DNA of 64,000 bases from an uncultured Emergencia sp. (lineage in GTDB: Bacteria > Bacillota > Clostridia > Peptostreptococcales > Anaerovoracaceae), in assembly GCA_937997955.1 (NCBI GenBank), contig CALLDR010000133.1, forward strand, positions 1 to 64,000, in the 5' to 3' direction. A model generated the notes under the pieces. It did not search any database. It saw only the letters and a program-made list of their open reading frames with translations, and was not told the origin of the DNA. Position numbers and translations under genes: made by a program. Shown in pieces: positions 53,056-61,180 of this stretch. How positions within the stretch are numbered: position 1 is the stretch's first letter; each line of letters starts with the position of its first letter.

Positions 53056-54027
53056 TCACTCTGCCCGTCTCTTCCGGACAAAGAAGACGCTGACCAGCAG
53101 AATAATACCCAGGATCGCCGCCGACAGGTGGGAATCCAGCCGGAAGCCGTTGAAGCCGGTGGAGATCACCTGAATCAGGATGACCGCCAGAATCAGCCCG
53201 CTGATCCTGCCCTTTCCGCCGTCGGGATTGACCCCGCCCAGAACCGCGATGAGCACAGTCTGCATCAGATAGCTGGAGGCGTAAGCCGCGGAGGCGGAGC
53301 TGAACCGGGACGTCATGATGACTGCCGCGACGCCGACGAAGAAGCCGGAAAGGACGTAGGTCCGCACAGTCAGCAGCACGGTGCTGGTCCCGTGGAAACG
53401 GGACACCACCCGGTTCGAGCCGTAAATATACATTTCACGCCCCTGGCCCGTGCGCCGCAGAACCAGATCGGCGAACACCATACAGAGGACGAACAAAACC
53501 ACCGAAAATGGAATGCCGAAAATCATGCCGCTTCCGATTTTGCTCAGGGAAGCTGAAGACGCGCTCATGACGCTGCCTCCTGTCAAAAGCAGGTTCAGCC
53601 CGCCGATGAGCATCTGGGTGCTGAGGGTCGCCAGAATATCCGGCACGTGGAAGACGGCGATGAGGACGCCGTTGAGTACGCCGACGGCCATGCTGACCGC
53701 CACGCCGGCGACGATGGCGGCCGCCACCACGGAGACGCTGTCTCCCCCTTCCGGCAGCCACCTGCCCAGAATGGCGATCATGACGATGCCAGACAGGTTT
53801 GCCGACGCGATGCAGGAAAGATTGATGCCGCCGACCAGCATGGTGATCCCCATGCCCAGGGTCAGAATCCCGATCTCAGGAAATTGAAGACAGATAGACT
53901 GCAGCGTCTTCACCGACAACAGCCCCGGCTGCGCGATGCAGAACCCGGCAGCAAACACCGCCAGCAGAGCGGTCAAAATGATATTTTCCTTGCGCTTACC
54001 CAGCCCCTTGGCCATCTTCTTTTCCAT
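53056..54027 (-). CDS. Ribose-type ABC transporter permease 2
   Basis: A 323-residue membrane protein of the RbsC/LsrD-like permease group, about nine hydrophobic segments, with GMGITMLVGGINLSCIASANL near residue 70 typical of the family. The ATG at 54027 follows GGAGG. It overlaps the first permease gene by 32 bases. It is the last gene of the operon. Confidence 0.86.
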   Translation of the reverse strand: MEKKMAKGLGKRKENIILTALLAVFAAGFCIAQPGLLSVKTLQSICLQFPEIGILTLGMGITMLVGGINLSCIASANLSGIVMIAILGRWLPEGGDSVSVVAAAIVAGVAVSMAVGVLNGVLIAVFHVPDILATLSTQMLIGGLNLLLTGGSVMSASSASLSKIGSGMIFGIPFSVVLFVLCMVFADLVLRRTGQGREMYIYGSNRVVSRFHGTSTVLLTVRTYVLSGFFVGVAAVIMTSRFSSASAAYASSYLMQTVLIAVLGGVNPDGGKGRISGLILAVILIQVISTGFNGFRLDSHLSAAILGIILLVSVFFVRKRRAE

Positions 54028-54994
54028 GGCGCAGCCTCCTTCCCTTTTTCTCAATAGATGAAATTCCCGTCATACAGAAGCAGATCAGAATGATCAGGCC
54101 GGTCAGAAAGTCAAACCAGTAGCTGCTGATGCCGATGAGGACGATGCCGTTGCCCACCGCGCCGATGAGCAGAGTTCCGATCAGCGTGCCTATGGCCGTT
54201 CCCCTTCCGCCGGTCAGCGCGGCGCCGCCCATGACCACCATGGCCAGAACCTCCAGCTCGCCGCCGTACATGGTATTGGGAGCCACCGTCTGGCTCAGGT
54301 ACATCTGAAGCAGTCCCGCCGCCGCCGACAGGAGGCCCAGATATCCGTAGATGCAAAAATCGATTTTCAGCACGGAAATGCCCAGCCTTTTGGCCGCCGT
54401 TTTATTTCCTCCTATGGCAAAGACGCACCGCCCGATCTTCGTAAAACGAAGCAGGATCCCCGTCAGCAGAAAGACGCCCAGCATCAGCAGGATTGGCATG
54501 GTACCCACCAAAAAGCTGCTCTTCGTGGAAAACCACGCGGGAAAGTGGTTCAGCAGCTTTCCCTTGCTGAGCCAGATCAGCAGGCCGTAGTAGACGTTGC
54601 TGGTGGCGATGGTCACGATGATGGCAGGCGCCTGCAGCAGATAGATCAGCCCGCCGTTGATGACTCCCAGCAGAATTCCCACCGCGGCGCCCAGGAGACA
54701 GACAGAAAGCAGATTGGCCGACCCGCTGAGCAGCATGAAGTAGCCGCAGCTGTACTGCACCACGGCGGCGATGGACATGAAGGAGATATCGATGCCCCCT
54801 GAGATCAGAATGACCAGGACGCCGGCCGCCAGAATTCCAGTGGTGGCGATACCGGAGACCATGTCCTGAAGGTTCTCCGCAGTGTTGAACACCCCGCCCG
54901 TCTTGTATGATAAAAAGAGAAATACCACACAGGTGATCAGAAACAGGTACGTCTCGTGCTGATGAAAAAGTCTCTGTAGCTGCTTATTCCTCAT
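53996..54994 (-). CDS. Ribose-type ABC transporter permease 1
   Basis: A 332-residue membrane protein of the RbsC family; GVLVILISGGIDISFMSIAAV (about 56-76) is the family signature. Together with the second permease it would form a heterodimeric channel, an arrangement seen in AI-2 (Lsr) and rhamnose-type transporters. Overlaps the ATPase gene by 11 bases. Confidence 0.87.
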   Translation of the reverse strand: MRNKQLQRLFHQHETYLFLITCVVFLFLSYKTGGVFNTAENLQDMVSGIATTGILAAGVLVILISGGIDISFMSIAAVVQYSCGYFMLLSGSANLLSVCLLGAAVGILLGVINGGLIYLLQAPAIIVTIATSNVYYGLLIWLSKGKLLNHFPAWFSTKSSFLVGTMPILLMLGVFLLTGILLRFTKIGRCVFAIGGNKTAAKRLGISVLKIDFCIYGYLGLLSAAAGLLQMYLSQTVAPNTMYGGELEVLAMVVMGGAALTGGRGTAIGTLIGTLLIGAVGNGIVLIGISSYWFDFLTGLIILICFCMTGISSIEKKGRRLRHGKEDGQGAG

Positions 54995-56456
54995 AATTTA
55001 TCCTTTCTTCAAATTCTTCCAGGGTCAGGCCGGACAAGTCCACGGTGGATTTGATCCCGCCCTTTTCCATGATCATGGCCCTGCCGCAGTTGTGAAAGAT
55101 CTCCTGGGGCTCGTCGGAGATCAGAAGGATGCCCATTCCCTGTTCCGACAGCTTCTGTATGATCTCGTAGATGGCGTATTTTGCCCCGATGTCGATGCCG
55201 TTGGTGGGCTGGTCTAAAATCAGCGCCTTCGGCTGAATGGAAAGCCACTTGGCCAGCACCACCTTTTGCTGGTTGCCGCCGGAGAGGCTGGAAACCGTCA
55301 GTTCCGGCTCCGCGCTTCTGATGGCGAGCCGCGAAATCCAGTCCCTGGTACAGCTGTCGGTCTTCTTTGGCGACAGCAGCGGCAGCCTTCCCCGGCACTG
55401 ATCCAGGACCAGGGCCGTCAGGTTCAGCTCCGTGGGCTGGTCGATGGCGACGCCCTGAAGCACCCGGTCCTCCGGAACGTAAGCGATGCCCTGCCGGATT
55501 GCCTGCCGGTTGTTCTTCAGCTGAAGAGGCTCCCCCTCCAGCAAAACCCTTCCCCGATCAAAGGGCTGCAGGCCGAAGATGCTCTGAGCCACCTCTGAAC
55601 GCCCCGCGCCCAGAGAGCCGATCAGTCCCAGCACCTCTCCTTTTCTCAGTGTAAAGGAGACGTCGTGAAACTGTCCTTCCCTGCCCAGGTTTTCCACCTG
55701 AAGCAGAGGCGGTTCCCCGGCCTCGACCGCTTGACCGGCCCCTTCGGCGGCCTCCTTTCTCCTTCCCAGGAACTGCAGCTTCTGGCCGCTGATCAGGTAG
55801 GCCAGCTCCTCTTCATCTGCCTCATCGCGGGCGATGGTCTTCCGCACCACGCCGTCCCGCATCACCGTAATCCGATCGGCGATCTGAATGATCTCGTCCA
55901 GCTTGTGGCCTACAAAGATGATGGAGACGCCTTCTTCCTTCAGCCTGGAAACGATGGAAAACAGAGAGGCGATCTCCCTCTTTGTCAGAGAGGACGTAGG
56001 CTCGTCCATGATGAGGATCCGGCTGTCGGCGGTCAGAGCGCGGGCAATAGCCACCAGCTGCCTGTCGGCCACAGACAGTCCGGCCACCTGCGCGTCGGGA
56101 TCAAGGCGCGCGCCCAGCCTGGACAGCGTTTCCTCCGCCGCCCTTCTCAGCTCTTTCCGCCCGCGCCTGCCCTTTTCCAGAAACAGGGGAAGATAGATGT
56201 TTTCCGCCGCGGTCATATTGGGGAACAGGCTCAGGTCCTGATAGATGACCGCCACGCCCTCAATATTAGCAGGAATGCCGGAATCCTGAAGCAGGACTCC
56301 GGCTATAATTTTGATCAAAGTAGACTTTCCACAACCGTTTTGACCGACCAGGCAGTGAACCTCTCCCCGCCGCAGATCGAAGCTGACGTCGGAAAGGGCC
56401 TTTACGCCGCCGAAGGTCTTATTGATATGTTGTAAGTTGAAAAGTATCTCTGGCAT
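54984..56456 (-). CDS. Ribose-type ABC transporter ATP-binding protein (two nucleotide domains)
   Basis: A 490-residue protein with two ABC cassettes. The first has Walker A GQNGCGKST (about 37-45) and Walker B ILIMDEPTSSLT; its signature reads LSVADRQL as often in RbsA/MglA proteins. The second has a degenerate Walker A (GSLGAGRSEV) and signature LSGGNQQKV with ALILDQPTNGID. This matches monosaccharide importers. Confidence 0.9.
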   Translation of the reverse strand: MPEILFNLQHINKTFGGVKALSDVSFDLRRGEVHCLVGQNGCGKSTLIKIIAGVLLQDSGIPANIEGVAVIYQDLSLFPNMTAAENIYLPLFLEKGRRGRKELRRAAEETLSRLGARLDPDAQVAGLSVADRQLVAIARALTADSRILIMDEPTSSLTKREIASLFSIVSRLKEEGVSIIFVGHKLDEIIQIADRITVMRDGVVRKTIARDEADEEELAYLISGQKLQFLGRRKEAAEGAGQAVEAGEPPLLQVENLGREGQFHDVSFTLRKGEVLGLIGSLGAGRSEVAQSIFGLQPFDRGRVLLEGEPLQLKNNRQAIRQGIAYVPEDRVLQGVAIDQPTELNLTALVLDQCRGRLPLLSPKKTDSCTRDWISRLAIRSAEPELTVSSLSGGNQQKVVLAKWLSIQPKALILDQPTNGIDIGAKYAIYEIIQKLSEQGMGILLISDEPQEIFHNCGRAMIMEKGGIKSTVDLSGLTLEEFEERINYEE

Positions 56457-56480
56457 TTTCGTCTCCTTTGGCGCTGCGAT

Positions 56481-57506
56481 TTAGAAGCCTAATTCTTCAG
56501 CGTTTTCAGAGGTGATGAACAGTGTCTTGTCGAAGGCCAGAGTCGTTCCGTTCAGGGTCGGCGTACCGATGCCGGATACCTCGAAATCGGAAGCGGTGAC
56601 GTCCTCGCCGTTAAGCAGGGCGACAGCTGTCGTAATGGCCGCGTAACCGGAATCAGACGGATCCCACAGCAGTCCTTCGTAGATCGCGCCGCTCTCCAGA
56701 TAGGAGATGCCCTCGCTCGGCATCAGGTTGCCCAGAATGGTAAACTCGCCGACCAGATCCTTCTCGATGATGGCTTCCGCCGCGCCGATCGGTCCCTGGC
56801 TGCCGAAGCTGATGATGCCGTCCAGGTCCGGATATGCCTTCAACAGCTCCAACGTCTTGCTTCTTGCGTCGTCCGCGCTCTCACCTACTGGAAGTCTGTC
56901 GGTGACCAGCTCGATGTCAGGATAGTTCTCCTCCAGATAAGCCTCTACATAGTCCGCCCAGGTCTTGTGGAGCGGCTGGGTCAGGCTGCCGACGAACTGA
57001 GCGTACTGTCCGGAGCCGCCGATCTGCTGAGCAAGGTCTTCCGCTGCCGCTTCCGCGAACTTCTGGTTGTCTACCAGCTCGATGTCGTAGTCTACGCCCG
57101 CCTGGTCAGGGGATTCGTTGGAGAGGACCACGATGCCGGCGTCTCTCGCCTTATCCAGCACGGAGGCGATGGCTTCCGCGTCAGTCGGAACCACGATGAT
57201 AGCGTCAACCTCCTGGCTGATCAGGTCTTCGATCAGCTTGATCTGCTCCGCGGAGTCTTCTTCCGTCGGTCCTACCACAAAGGCGTCCACGCCCAGCTCC
57301 TCCGCAGCCTTCTGCACGCCTTCTTCCAATCTGTTGAAGTAGGCGATACCGGTCAGCTTTACGACGACGCCGATGGTATACTGGTCGTCTCCGCCGGAAG
57401 CCTGGCTGTCGTCACTGTCGGTGCTTCCGCAGCCTGCCATAACAGCCGCCACCAAAAGCAGACTGAGCAAAATGGCAAAAATTCTCTTGGTTTTTTTGAG
57501 TCTCAT
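56481..57506 (-). CDS. Sugar-type ABC transporter substrate-binding lipoprotein
   Basis: A 341-residue lipoprotein with lipobox VMAGC (Cys about 26) and a Ser/Asp/Gly-rich linker, then a periplasmic-binding fold of the ribose/AI-2/rhamnose class (IGVVVKLTGIAYFNRLEEGVQ; later SNESPDQAGVDYDIELVDNQ). AGGAGG precedes the ATG, which overlaps the kinase stop by 4 bases. Ligand is unknown; a ketose or deoxysugar would fit the downstream kinase and aldolase. Confidence 0.87.
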   Translation of the reverse strand: MRLKKTKRIFAILLSLLLVAAVMAGCGSTDSDDSQASGGDDQYTIGVVVKLTGIAYFNRLEEGVQKAAEELGVDAFVVGPTEEDSAEQIKLIEDLISQEVDAIIVVPTDAEAIASVLDKARDAGIVVLSNESPDQAGVDYDIELVDNQKFAEAAAEDLAQQIGGSGQYAQFVGSLTQPLHKTWADYVEAYLEENYPDIELVTDRLPVGESADDARSKTLELLKAYPDLDGIISFGSQGPIGAAEAIIEKDLVGEFTILGNLMPSEGISYLESGAIYEGLLWDPSDSGYAAITTAVALLNGEDVTASDFEVSGIGTPTLNGTTLAFDKTLFITSENAEELGF

Positions 57507-59017
57507 TTCTTTCTTCCTCCTGAAATTGATTGATTTAATATATTTTGATATCGCAGCAGCACCCTTTCATCGGGCTCCCTACTCTCATATCTGACTGTTT
57601 TAACGCTCCTGCCGATGAGCTTCCGGCAGGATTCTACGGTTCTCTCCGGTTCAAAATATTTCAGCTGCGCCAGCAGATTTCCATAGCTGGTGCTTTCGCT
57701 GCTGCCGGTGATCACGGTTTTGCCCGTGTAGTCGGCCGCCAGCTGGCAGAGCCTGCGGTTCCTGACGCCGCCGCCGACGATATACAGCCGGGCAAAGTCC
57801 TTCTGGCAGACCTGCTCCAGCTCCGCCACCGTGTCCCGGTAGCTGAGGGCCATGGAAAGCAGAAAGCTTTTGATGGCCTTCCCTATGTCATACGCTCCCT
57901 TTACCTGCCCCGTTTGGAGGAAGCTGTTCCAAAGCGCTTCCCCCATGCGGGCCGGATTAAAGAAACGGTTATCGTTGACGTCAAAGAGGGGAACGTCCTC
58001 ATCTGAGGCGTCCATCAGCTGATAGAACTGATCCCAGGAGAGACTGCTGTCGTACTCCTGGCGCAGCCTCTGTATGATGAACTGTCCCGCGTTGTTTTTC
58101 AGCAGGGTGATCCGGTCAAAGGCTCCCAGCTCGTTGGTCAGGTGACGCTCCATCACCGATGTATCCATCAGAGGCTCTTCCAGCTCCGTCCCGATCAGCG
58201 CCCAGGTTCCTGAGCTGATAAAGGCGAAGTCCTTCTCCTCCGCCGGGATCGCCAGCACCGCCGCCGCCGTATCGTGGGATGGGACGCAGATCACAGGGAT
58301 CTCATAATCGATCCCCAGTTCTTCCCTGATGGAAAGGAGCAGATTTCCGATCCGCGTTCCGTGTATGCCTATAGGTGACAGCATAGAGGATGATATTCCC
58401 CCTTCCCGGCAGGCGCGCGGGCTTGGCTTCCGGCTTCCCACGTGCATCAGCTGCGACGTGGAAAACTCGCTGGGCTCGTTGCTCATGACCCCGGTAAACA
58501 GGTAGTTGAAAATATCCGGTATCATCAGCAGCTTGTCCGCGGCGCGGAGAAGGGACGGCGCGTACTTGCCGATGCCCTGCAGCATGAACAGGGAATTGAT
58601 TTTGTCACACAGCAGGCCCGTTTCCCGGAAGAGTTCTCTCTCTTCCGCTTCTGACAGGCGTCCCGCCATTTCCGCGCCCAGCGGATTTCTATAACAAAGG
58701 GGATTTCCCAGCATGATCCCCTCCTTTGTAAAAAACGCGAAGTCCACGCCCCAGGTGCAGATACCGATCGAGTCGATTGCTTCCGTTTCTTTCACCGCGG
58801 CGGCCAGCCCCTTCAGCATCTTCTGATAGATGGCCGCCACATCCCAGTACTCGTAATCGCGGAGCCGGACGGCAGCGTTCTCTTCCTGTAAAAGCGTCTG
58901 GATATCCAGCCGCTCTCCGTCAAATCTGCCTAAGATCGCGCGCACTGACGTGTTGCTGCAATCGAAGGCGATCATATTTTTTATCTTTTTCCTTTGTTCC
59001 ATCTTCCTTTGCTCCAT
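57503..59017 (-). CDS. FGGY-family carbohydrate kinase (rhamnulokinase-like)
   Basis: A 504-residue ASKHA-fold kinase. It has the N-terminal phosphate loop MIAFDCSNTSVRAILGRFDG, GICTWGVDFAFF in the sugar site, PSHDTAAAVLAIP and the ATP-binding SSGTWALIGTEL and YIVGGGVRNRRLC. Closest in layout to rhamnulokinase, which phosphorylates C1 of a 2-keto sugar. The ATG at 59017 follows GGAGGAG. No isomerase gene is present in the operon, so the imported sugar may already be a ketose or the isomerase lies elsewhere. Confidence 0.87.
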   Translation of the reverse strand: MEQRKMEQRKKIKNMIAFDCSNTSVRAILGRFDGERLDIQTLLQEENAAVRLRDYEYWDVAAIYQKMLKGLAAAVKETEAIDSIGICTWGVDFAFFTKEGIMLGNPLCYRNPLGAEMAGRLSEAEERELFRETGLLCDKINSLFMLQGIGKYAPSLLRAADKLLMIPDIFNYLFTGVMSNEPSEFSTSQLMHVGSRKPSPRACREGGISSSMLSPIGIHGTRIGNLLLSIREELGIDYEIPVICVPSHDTAAAVLAIPAEEKDFAFISSGTWALIGTELEEPLMDTSVMERHLTNELGAFDRITLLKNNAGQFIIQRLRQEYDSSLSWDQFYQLMDASDEDVPLFDVNDNRFFNPARMGEALWNSFLQTGQVKGAYDIGKAIKSFLLSMALSYRDTVAELEQVCQKDFARLYIVGGGVRNRRLCQLAADYTGKTVITGSSESTSYGNLLAQLKYFEPERTVESCRKLIGRSVKTVRYESREPDERVLLRYQNILNQSISGGRKK

Positions 59018-59038
59018 CGCGTCTCCTCCGGCCACGGT

Positions 59039-59710
59039 TTACTGGCCGTATTGGTTGTTGTGGAAACGGAACATGTGGTCCACGTCGTCGTCGGGAATGA
59101 TGCGAACCTTCCCGCCCAGACTGCGGGCCAGAATATAGATTTCCGCGTTCCGCTCCAACACGTCGCACTGCTTCAGGGCCATTTTGATGTCCCTGCCGCC
59201 GCACACGGCTCCATGGCTGGGCAGCAGCGCCGCATGGTTGGTGTCGCCGAAGGCTTCGACGACGTATTTCGCCAGATCCGGTGAACCCGGTATGGCGTAC
59301 CTGCACAGAGGCGCTTCCTTGCCGATGGTCTGGGCGAATTCCTCCGTAACCGCCGGCAAAGCCAGCCCAGCCACGCCGATAGCGATGGAAAATGTTGAAT
59401 GGGTGTGTATCACGGCGTCGATATCATCTCTCGCCTGATACAGCTCTATATGTAAATCTTTCTCTATGGTCGGCTTTCGCAGACCGTAGATGCGGATGCC
59501 GTCACTGTTAAACGCGACCACGTCCTCCGGGGTGCTTTTGTCGTAATCCATTCCGCTGGGCGTCACATAGATATGTCCGGTCTCCGGATCGCGTATGCTG
59601 ATGTTTCCCCAGGTGGCCACGGTCAGGGCTCTGCCCGCCATCTGCTTCGCCGCCTCTATGACCATCTCACAGTATTTCTTATCGATGGGTTTATTTTTCC
59701 TAGATGCCAT
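59039..59710 (-). CDS. Class II aldolase/adducin family protein
   Basis: A 223-residue zinc-dependent aldolase of the fuculose-phosphate/rhamnulose-phosphate class. Metal histidines are in VIHTHSTFS (about 93-101) and the C-terminal SHGAVCGG, with the phosphate-binding TWGNIS and TPSGMDY segments. It should split a ketose 1-phosphate to dihydroxyacetone phosphate and an aldehyde. The ATG at 59710 follows GAGGAGG. Related enzymes also serve the 5-deoxyribose and methylthioribose (DHAP) shunts. Confidence 0.87.
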   Translation of the reverse strand: MASRKNKPIDKKYCEMVIEAAKQMAGRALTVATWGNISIRDPETGHIYVTPSGMDYDKSTPEDVVAFNSDGIRIYGLRKPTIEKDLHIELYQARDDIDAVIHTHSTFSIAIGVAGLALPAVTEEFAQTIGKEAPLCRYAIPGSPDLAKYVVEAFGDTNHAALLPSHGAVCGGRDIKMALKQCDVLERNAEIYILARSLGGKVRIIPDDDVDHMFRFHNNQYGQ

Positions 59711-59729
59711 GCTTCTGCCTCCTCTCCCG

Positions 59730-60302
59730 TCATGCCTCTGCTTCGTCGCTGTGAGGCAGTCCAAGGAACTCGATGCAGCGGTCCAGAATGTCCGCCAGGA
59801 TCAGGCTGGCGCCGTAGACGTATTCAGAGCAGGTTCTTACGTGGCTCGGATGTCCCCATTGGGCGATCTCTGTCAGTTGATAGCAACAGACCGTGGTGAA
59901 TTTCTCCTTGAATCTGTCGTGCAGCTCCTTGGCCAGATCAAAGGCCAGGCTGTCGTCGCCGTGCATGTCGGTCCTGCCGTAGATAGAGCTGATGATGATG
60001 GCTCCTGTGGAGACCGTTCCGCAGCAGCACTTGGCCTTTCCCAGGCCGCCGCCGAGGCCGCTGGCCATTCTCAGGATCTGCGGAGTGAAGTGCAGCGGAT
60101 AGCTTTCGTTAAACGCTTTTATAACTGACTCGCTGCAGTGGAACCCGGCGATAAAATAGTCTCTCGCCTTGGCCGCCACCTGCCGCTGGCTGTCCGTAAA
60201 GGTGTCCTCAGCCTCTGTCCTGGCAGCCTGCTCCACCGCCTCCTCCACGACCTTCTGAAAGGCCTCTTTTGTCTGCTTTTCCAGTGTTTTTTCTTCTTGC
60301 AT
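59730..60302 (-). CDS. C_GCAxxG_C_C family redox protein
   Basis: A 190-residue protein with the cysteine pattern of the C_GCAxxG_C_C family: FHCSESV (about 66), the GKAKCCCGTVSTGAI block (about 97-111), TTVCCYQL (about 137) and RTCSEYV. The family is presumed to bind a metal centre or do redox work and often accompanies electron-transfer genes; function unproven. The start MQEEKTLEK was chosen because AGGAGG lies 5 bases before the ATG at 60302. The first 50 residues are a charged helix. Confidence 0.82.
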   Translation of the reverse strand: MQEEKTLEKQTKEAFQKVVEEAVEQAARTEAEDTFTDSQRQVAAKARDYFIAGFHCSESVIKAFNESYPLHFTPQILRMASGLGGGLGKAKCCCGTVSTGAIIISSIYGRTDMHGDDSLAFDLAKELHDRFKEKFTTVCCYQLTEIAQWGHPSHVRTCSEYVYGASLILADILDRCIEFLGLPHSDEAEA

Positions 60303-60344
60303 GATAACCTCCTGATTCATGTCCGACTCTGGGTCGATCATAAT

Positions 60345-60385
60345 AAAAAAGAGGTCGCAAACAGCGCTTCGCTATTTGAAACCTC
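60345..60385 (-). terminator. Second terminator, between yezD and the C_GCAxxG gene
   Basis: 16-base arms (60370-60385 and 60351-60366) pair with G-U wobbles around a 3-base loop, followed by TTTTTT. The sequence just upstream on the minus strand can form an alternative stem (ACCT...AGGT around CCAG-ACAA-CTGG) that would occupy the terminator's 5' arm, so conditional readthrough is possible. Confidence 0.75.
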
Positions 60386-60414
60386 CAGTTGTCTGGTCAG
60401 TTTACAGGTCCTCC

Positions 60415-60570
60415 TCAGACCCTGACTTTTTCATTCTTTTCAATCTGCACGATCCTTCCGTCCTGAATGATGATGGATATGGAACCGAATTTCACCGATT
60501 CTATGAATTTGACGATGGTTTCCAGATCCTTTTCGGATACCGTGCAGTCCTTCTTTTTATCTGTTTTCAT
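60415..60570 (-). CDS. yezD: YezD/DUF2292 small protein
   Basis: A 51-residue protein, MKTDKKKDCTVSEKDLETIV and the C-terminal SISIIIQDGRIVQIEKNEK being the DUF2292 hallmark. The ATG at 60570 is preceded by AAAGGAATCAGG. The family is small, soluble and of unknown function; I recall it beside sulfur-assimilation genes in other Firmicutes. It is the first full gene after the cysteine-rich leader, with a terminator hairpin on each side. Confidence 0.8.
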   Translation of the reverse strand: MKTDKKKDCTVSEKDLETIVKFIESVKFGSISIIIQDGRIVQIEKNEKVRV

Positions 60571-60606
60571 ACCTGATTCCTTTCGGAAGAAGCTCCTTTT
60601 GCCATG

Positions 60607-60631
60607 AAAAAAGAGAAGCGATCCGCTTCTC
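60607..60631 (-). terminator. Attenuator-type terminator before yezD
   Basis: GAGAAGCG and CGCTTCTC (60624-60631, 60613-60620) pair perfectly around a 3-base loop and are followed by TTTTTT on the minus strand. The sequence ACATGTGAGA that overlaps its 5' arm can pair instead with TTTCACATGT inside the leader peptide gene (60701-60710), giving an antiterminator. Confidence 0.85.
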
Positions 60632-60678
60632 ACATGTACACAGGCCAGGGACTTCCGTCATAATCCTTTCAGCTTTTT

Positions 60679-60813
60679 TCAGCTTTCGCCGACGGCAGAG
60701 ACATGTGAAAAAAATCTATCATCTTTTGCACAACAACAGGTACACATACAGATATTCGTCGTGCTCATCGATTCATACGCCATATTCAGCTGCATCTTCT
60801 TGATTTCTTTCAT
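60679..60813 (-). CDS. Cysteine-codon-rich leader peptide
   Basis: A 44-codon frame, MKEIKKMQLNMAYESM and then TTNICMCTCCCAK, with five cysteine codons among seven (residues 22-28, all TGT). It starts 27-30 bases after the predicted transcription start of a strong promoter and ends 48 bases before a terminator hairpin. The arrangement matches leader peptides that sense charged tRNA: a ribosome stalled at the cysteine run would leave TTTCACATGT free to pair with the base of the terminator. A structural or post-translationally modified peptide is the alternative. The ribosome site is modest (AGGAAAAAGGG). Confidence 0.65.
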   Translation of the reverse strand: MKEIKKMQLNMAYESMSTTNICMCTCCCAKDDRFFSHVSAVGES

Positions 60814-60848
60814 CGTTTCTTACCCTTTTTCCTACCTGTTTTATAGGT

Positions 60849-60877
60849 ATAATAACACTGTCGCGCCGGATTGTCAA
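60849..60877 (-). promoter_or_regulatory. Strong sigma-70-type promoter of the leader-yezD transcript
   Basis: TTGACA and TATTAT with a 17-base spacer on the minus strand. Transcription should begin near 60842, 29 bases before the leader ATG. Upstream, 60,880-61,067 is G+C-rich with no supported gene. Confidence 0.92.
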
Positions 60878-61067
60878 TAGTTTTTCTAAAATTTGCCGGA
60901 AATCTTTTTCTCTGGCCCCGCGATCCCGGCCTCCTGACCTCCCGGCTGCCGCAACCTCCGCCGCCCGACTGGGCTATCCCTGCGGCAAAGCCCAAGTAAT
61001 ATAGCCCCGATGCCCGTTGCAGCACAGCTCAAGCGGCATAGCCCAGACGGGCCGCGATCTTTTTCCA

Positions 61068-61093
61068 AAAGAAAAGACGCCAGCCCCGTCTTT
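61068..61093 (-). terminator. Terminator after eutH
   Basis: AAAGACG and CGTCTTT arms (61087-61093, 61073-61079) around GGGCTGG, followed by TCTTTT on the minus strand. It lies about 90 bases after the eutH stop. Confidence 0.75.
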
Positions 61094-61180
61094 CAGGCAG
61101 CTGCCGTCTCACAACCTTCACGTATTTGAATCTGCTCACCCTTTTCAGTCTGCTTTGCCGCGTTAAGCCCCATCAAAGCT

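Noticed and set aside
60679..60813. Ribosomally made modified peptide (RiPP) precursor
   Set aside because: The Cys/Thr-rich core is suggestive, but no modification enzyme, protease or exporter lies nearby, and the attenuator arrangement explains the cysteine codons better.
60810..61068. G+C-rich frames between the leader promoter and eutH
   Set aside because: Proline/arginine-rich translations in several frames, overlap the leader promoter and show no ribosome site.
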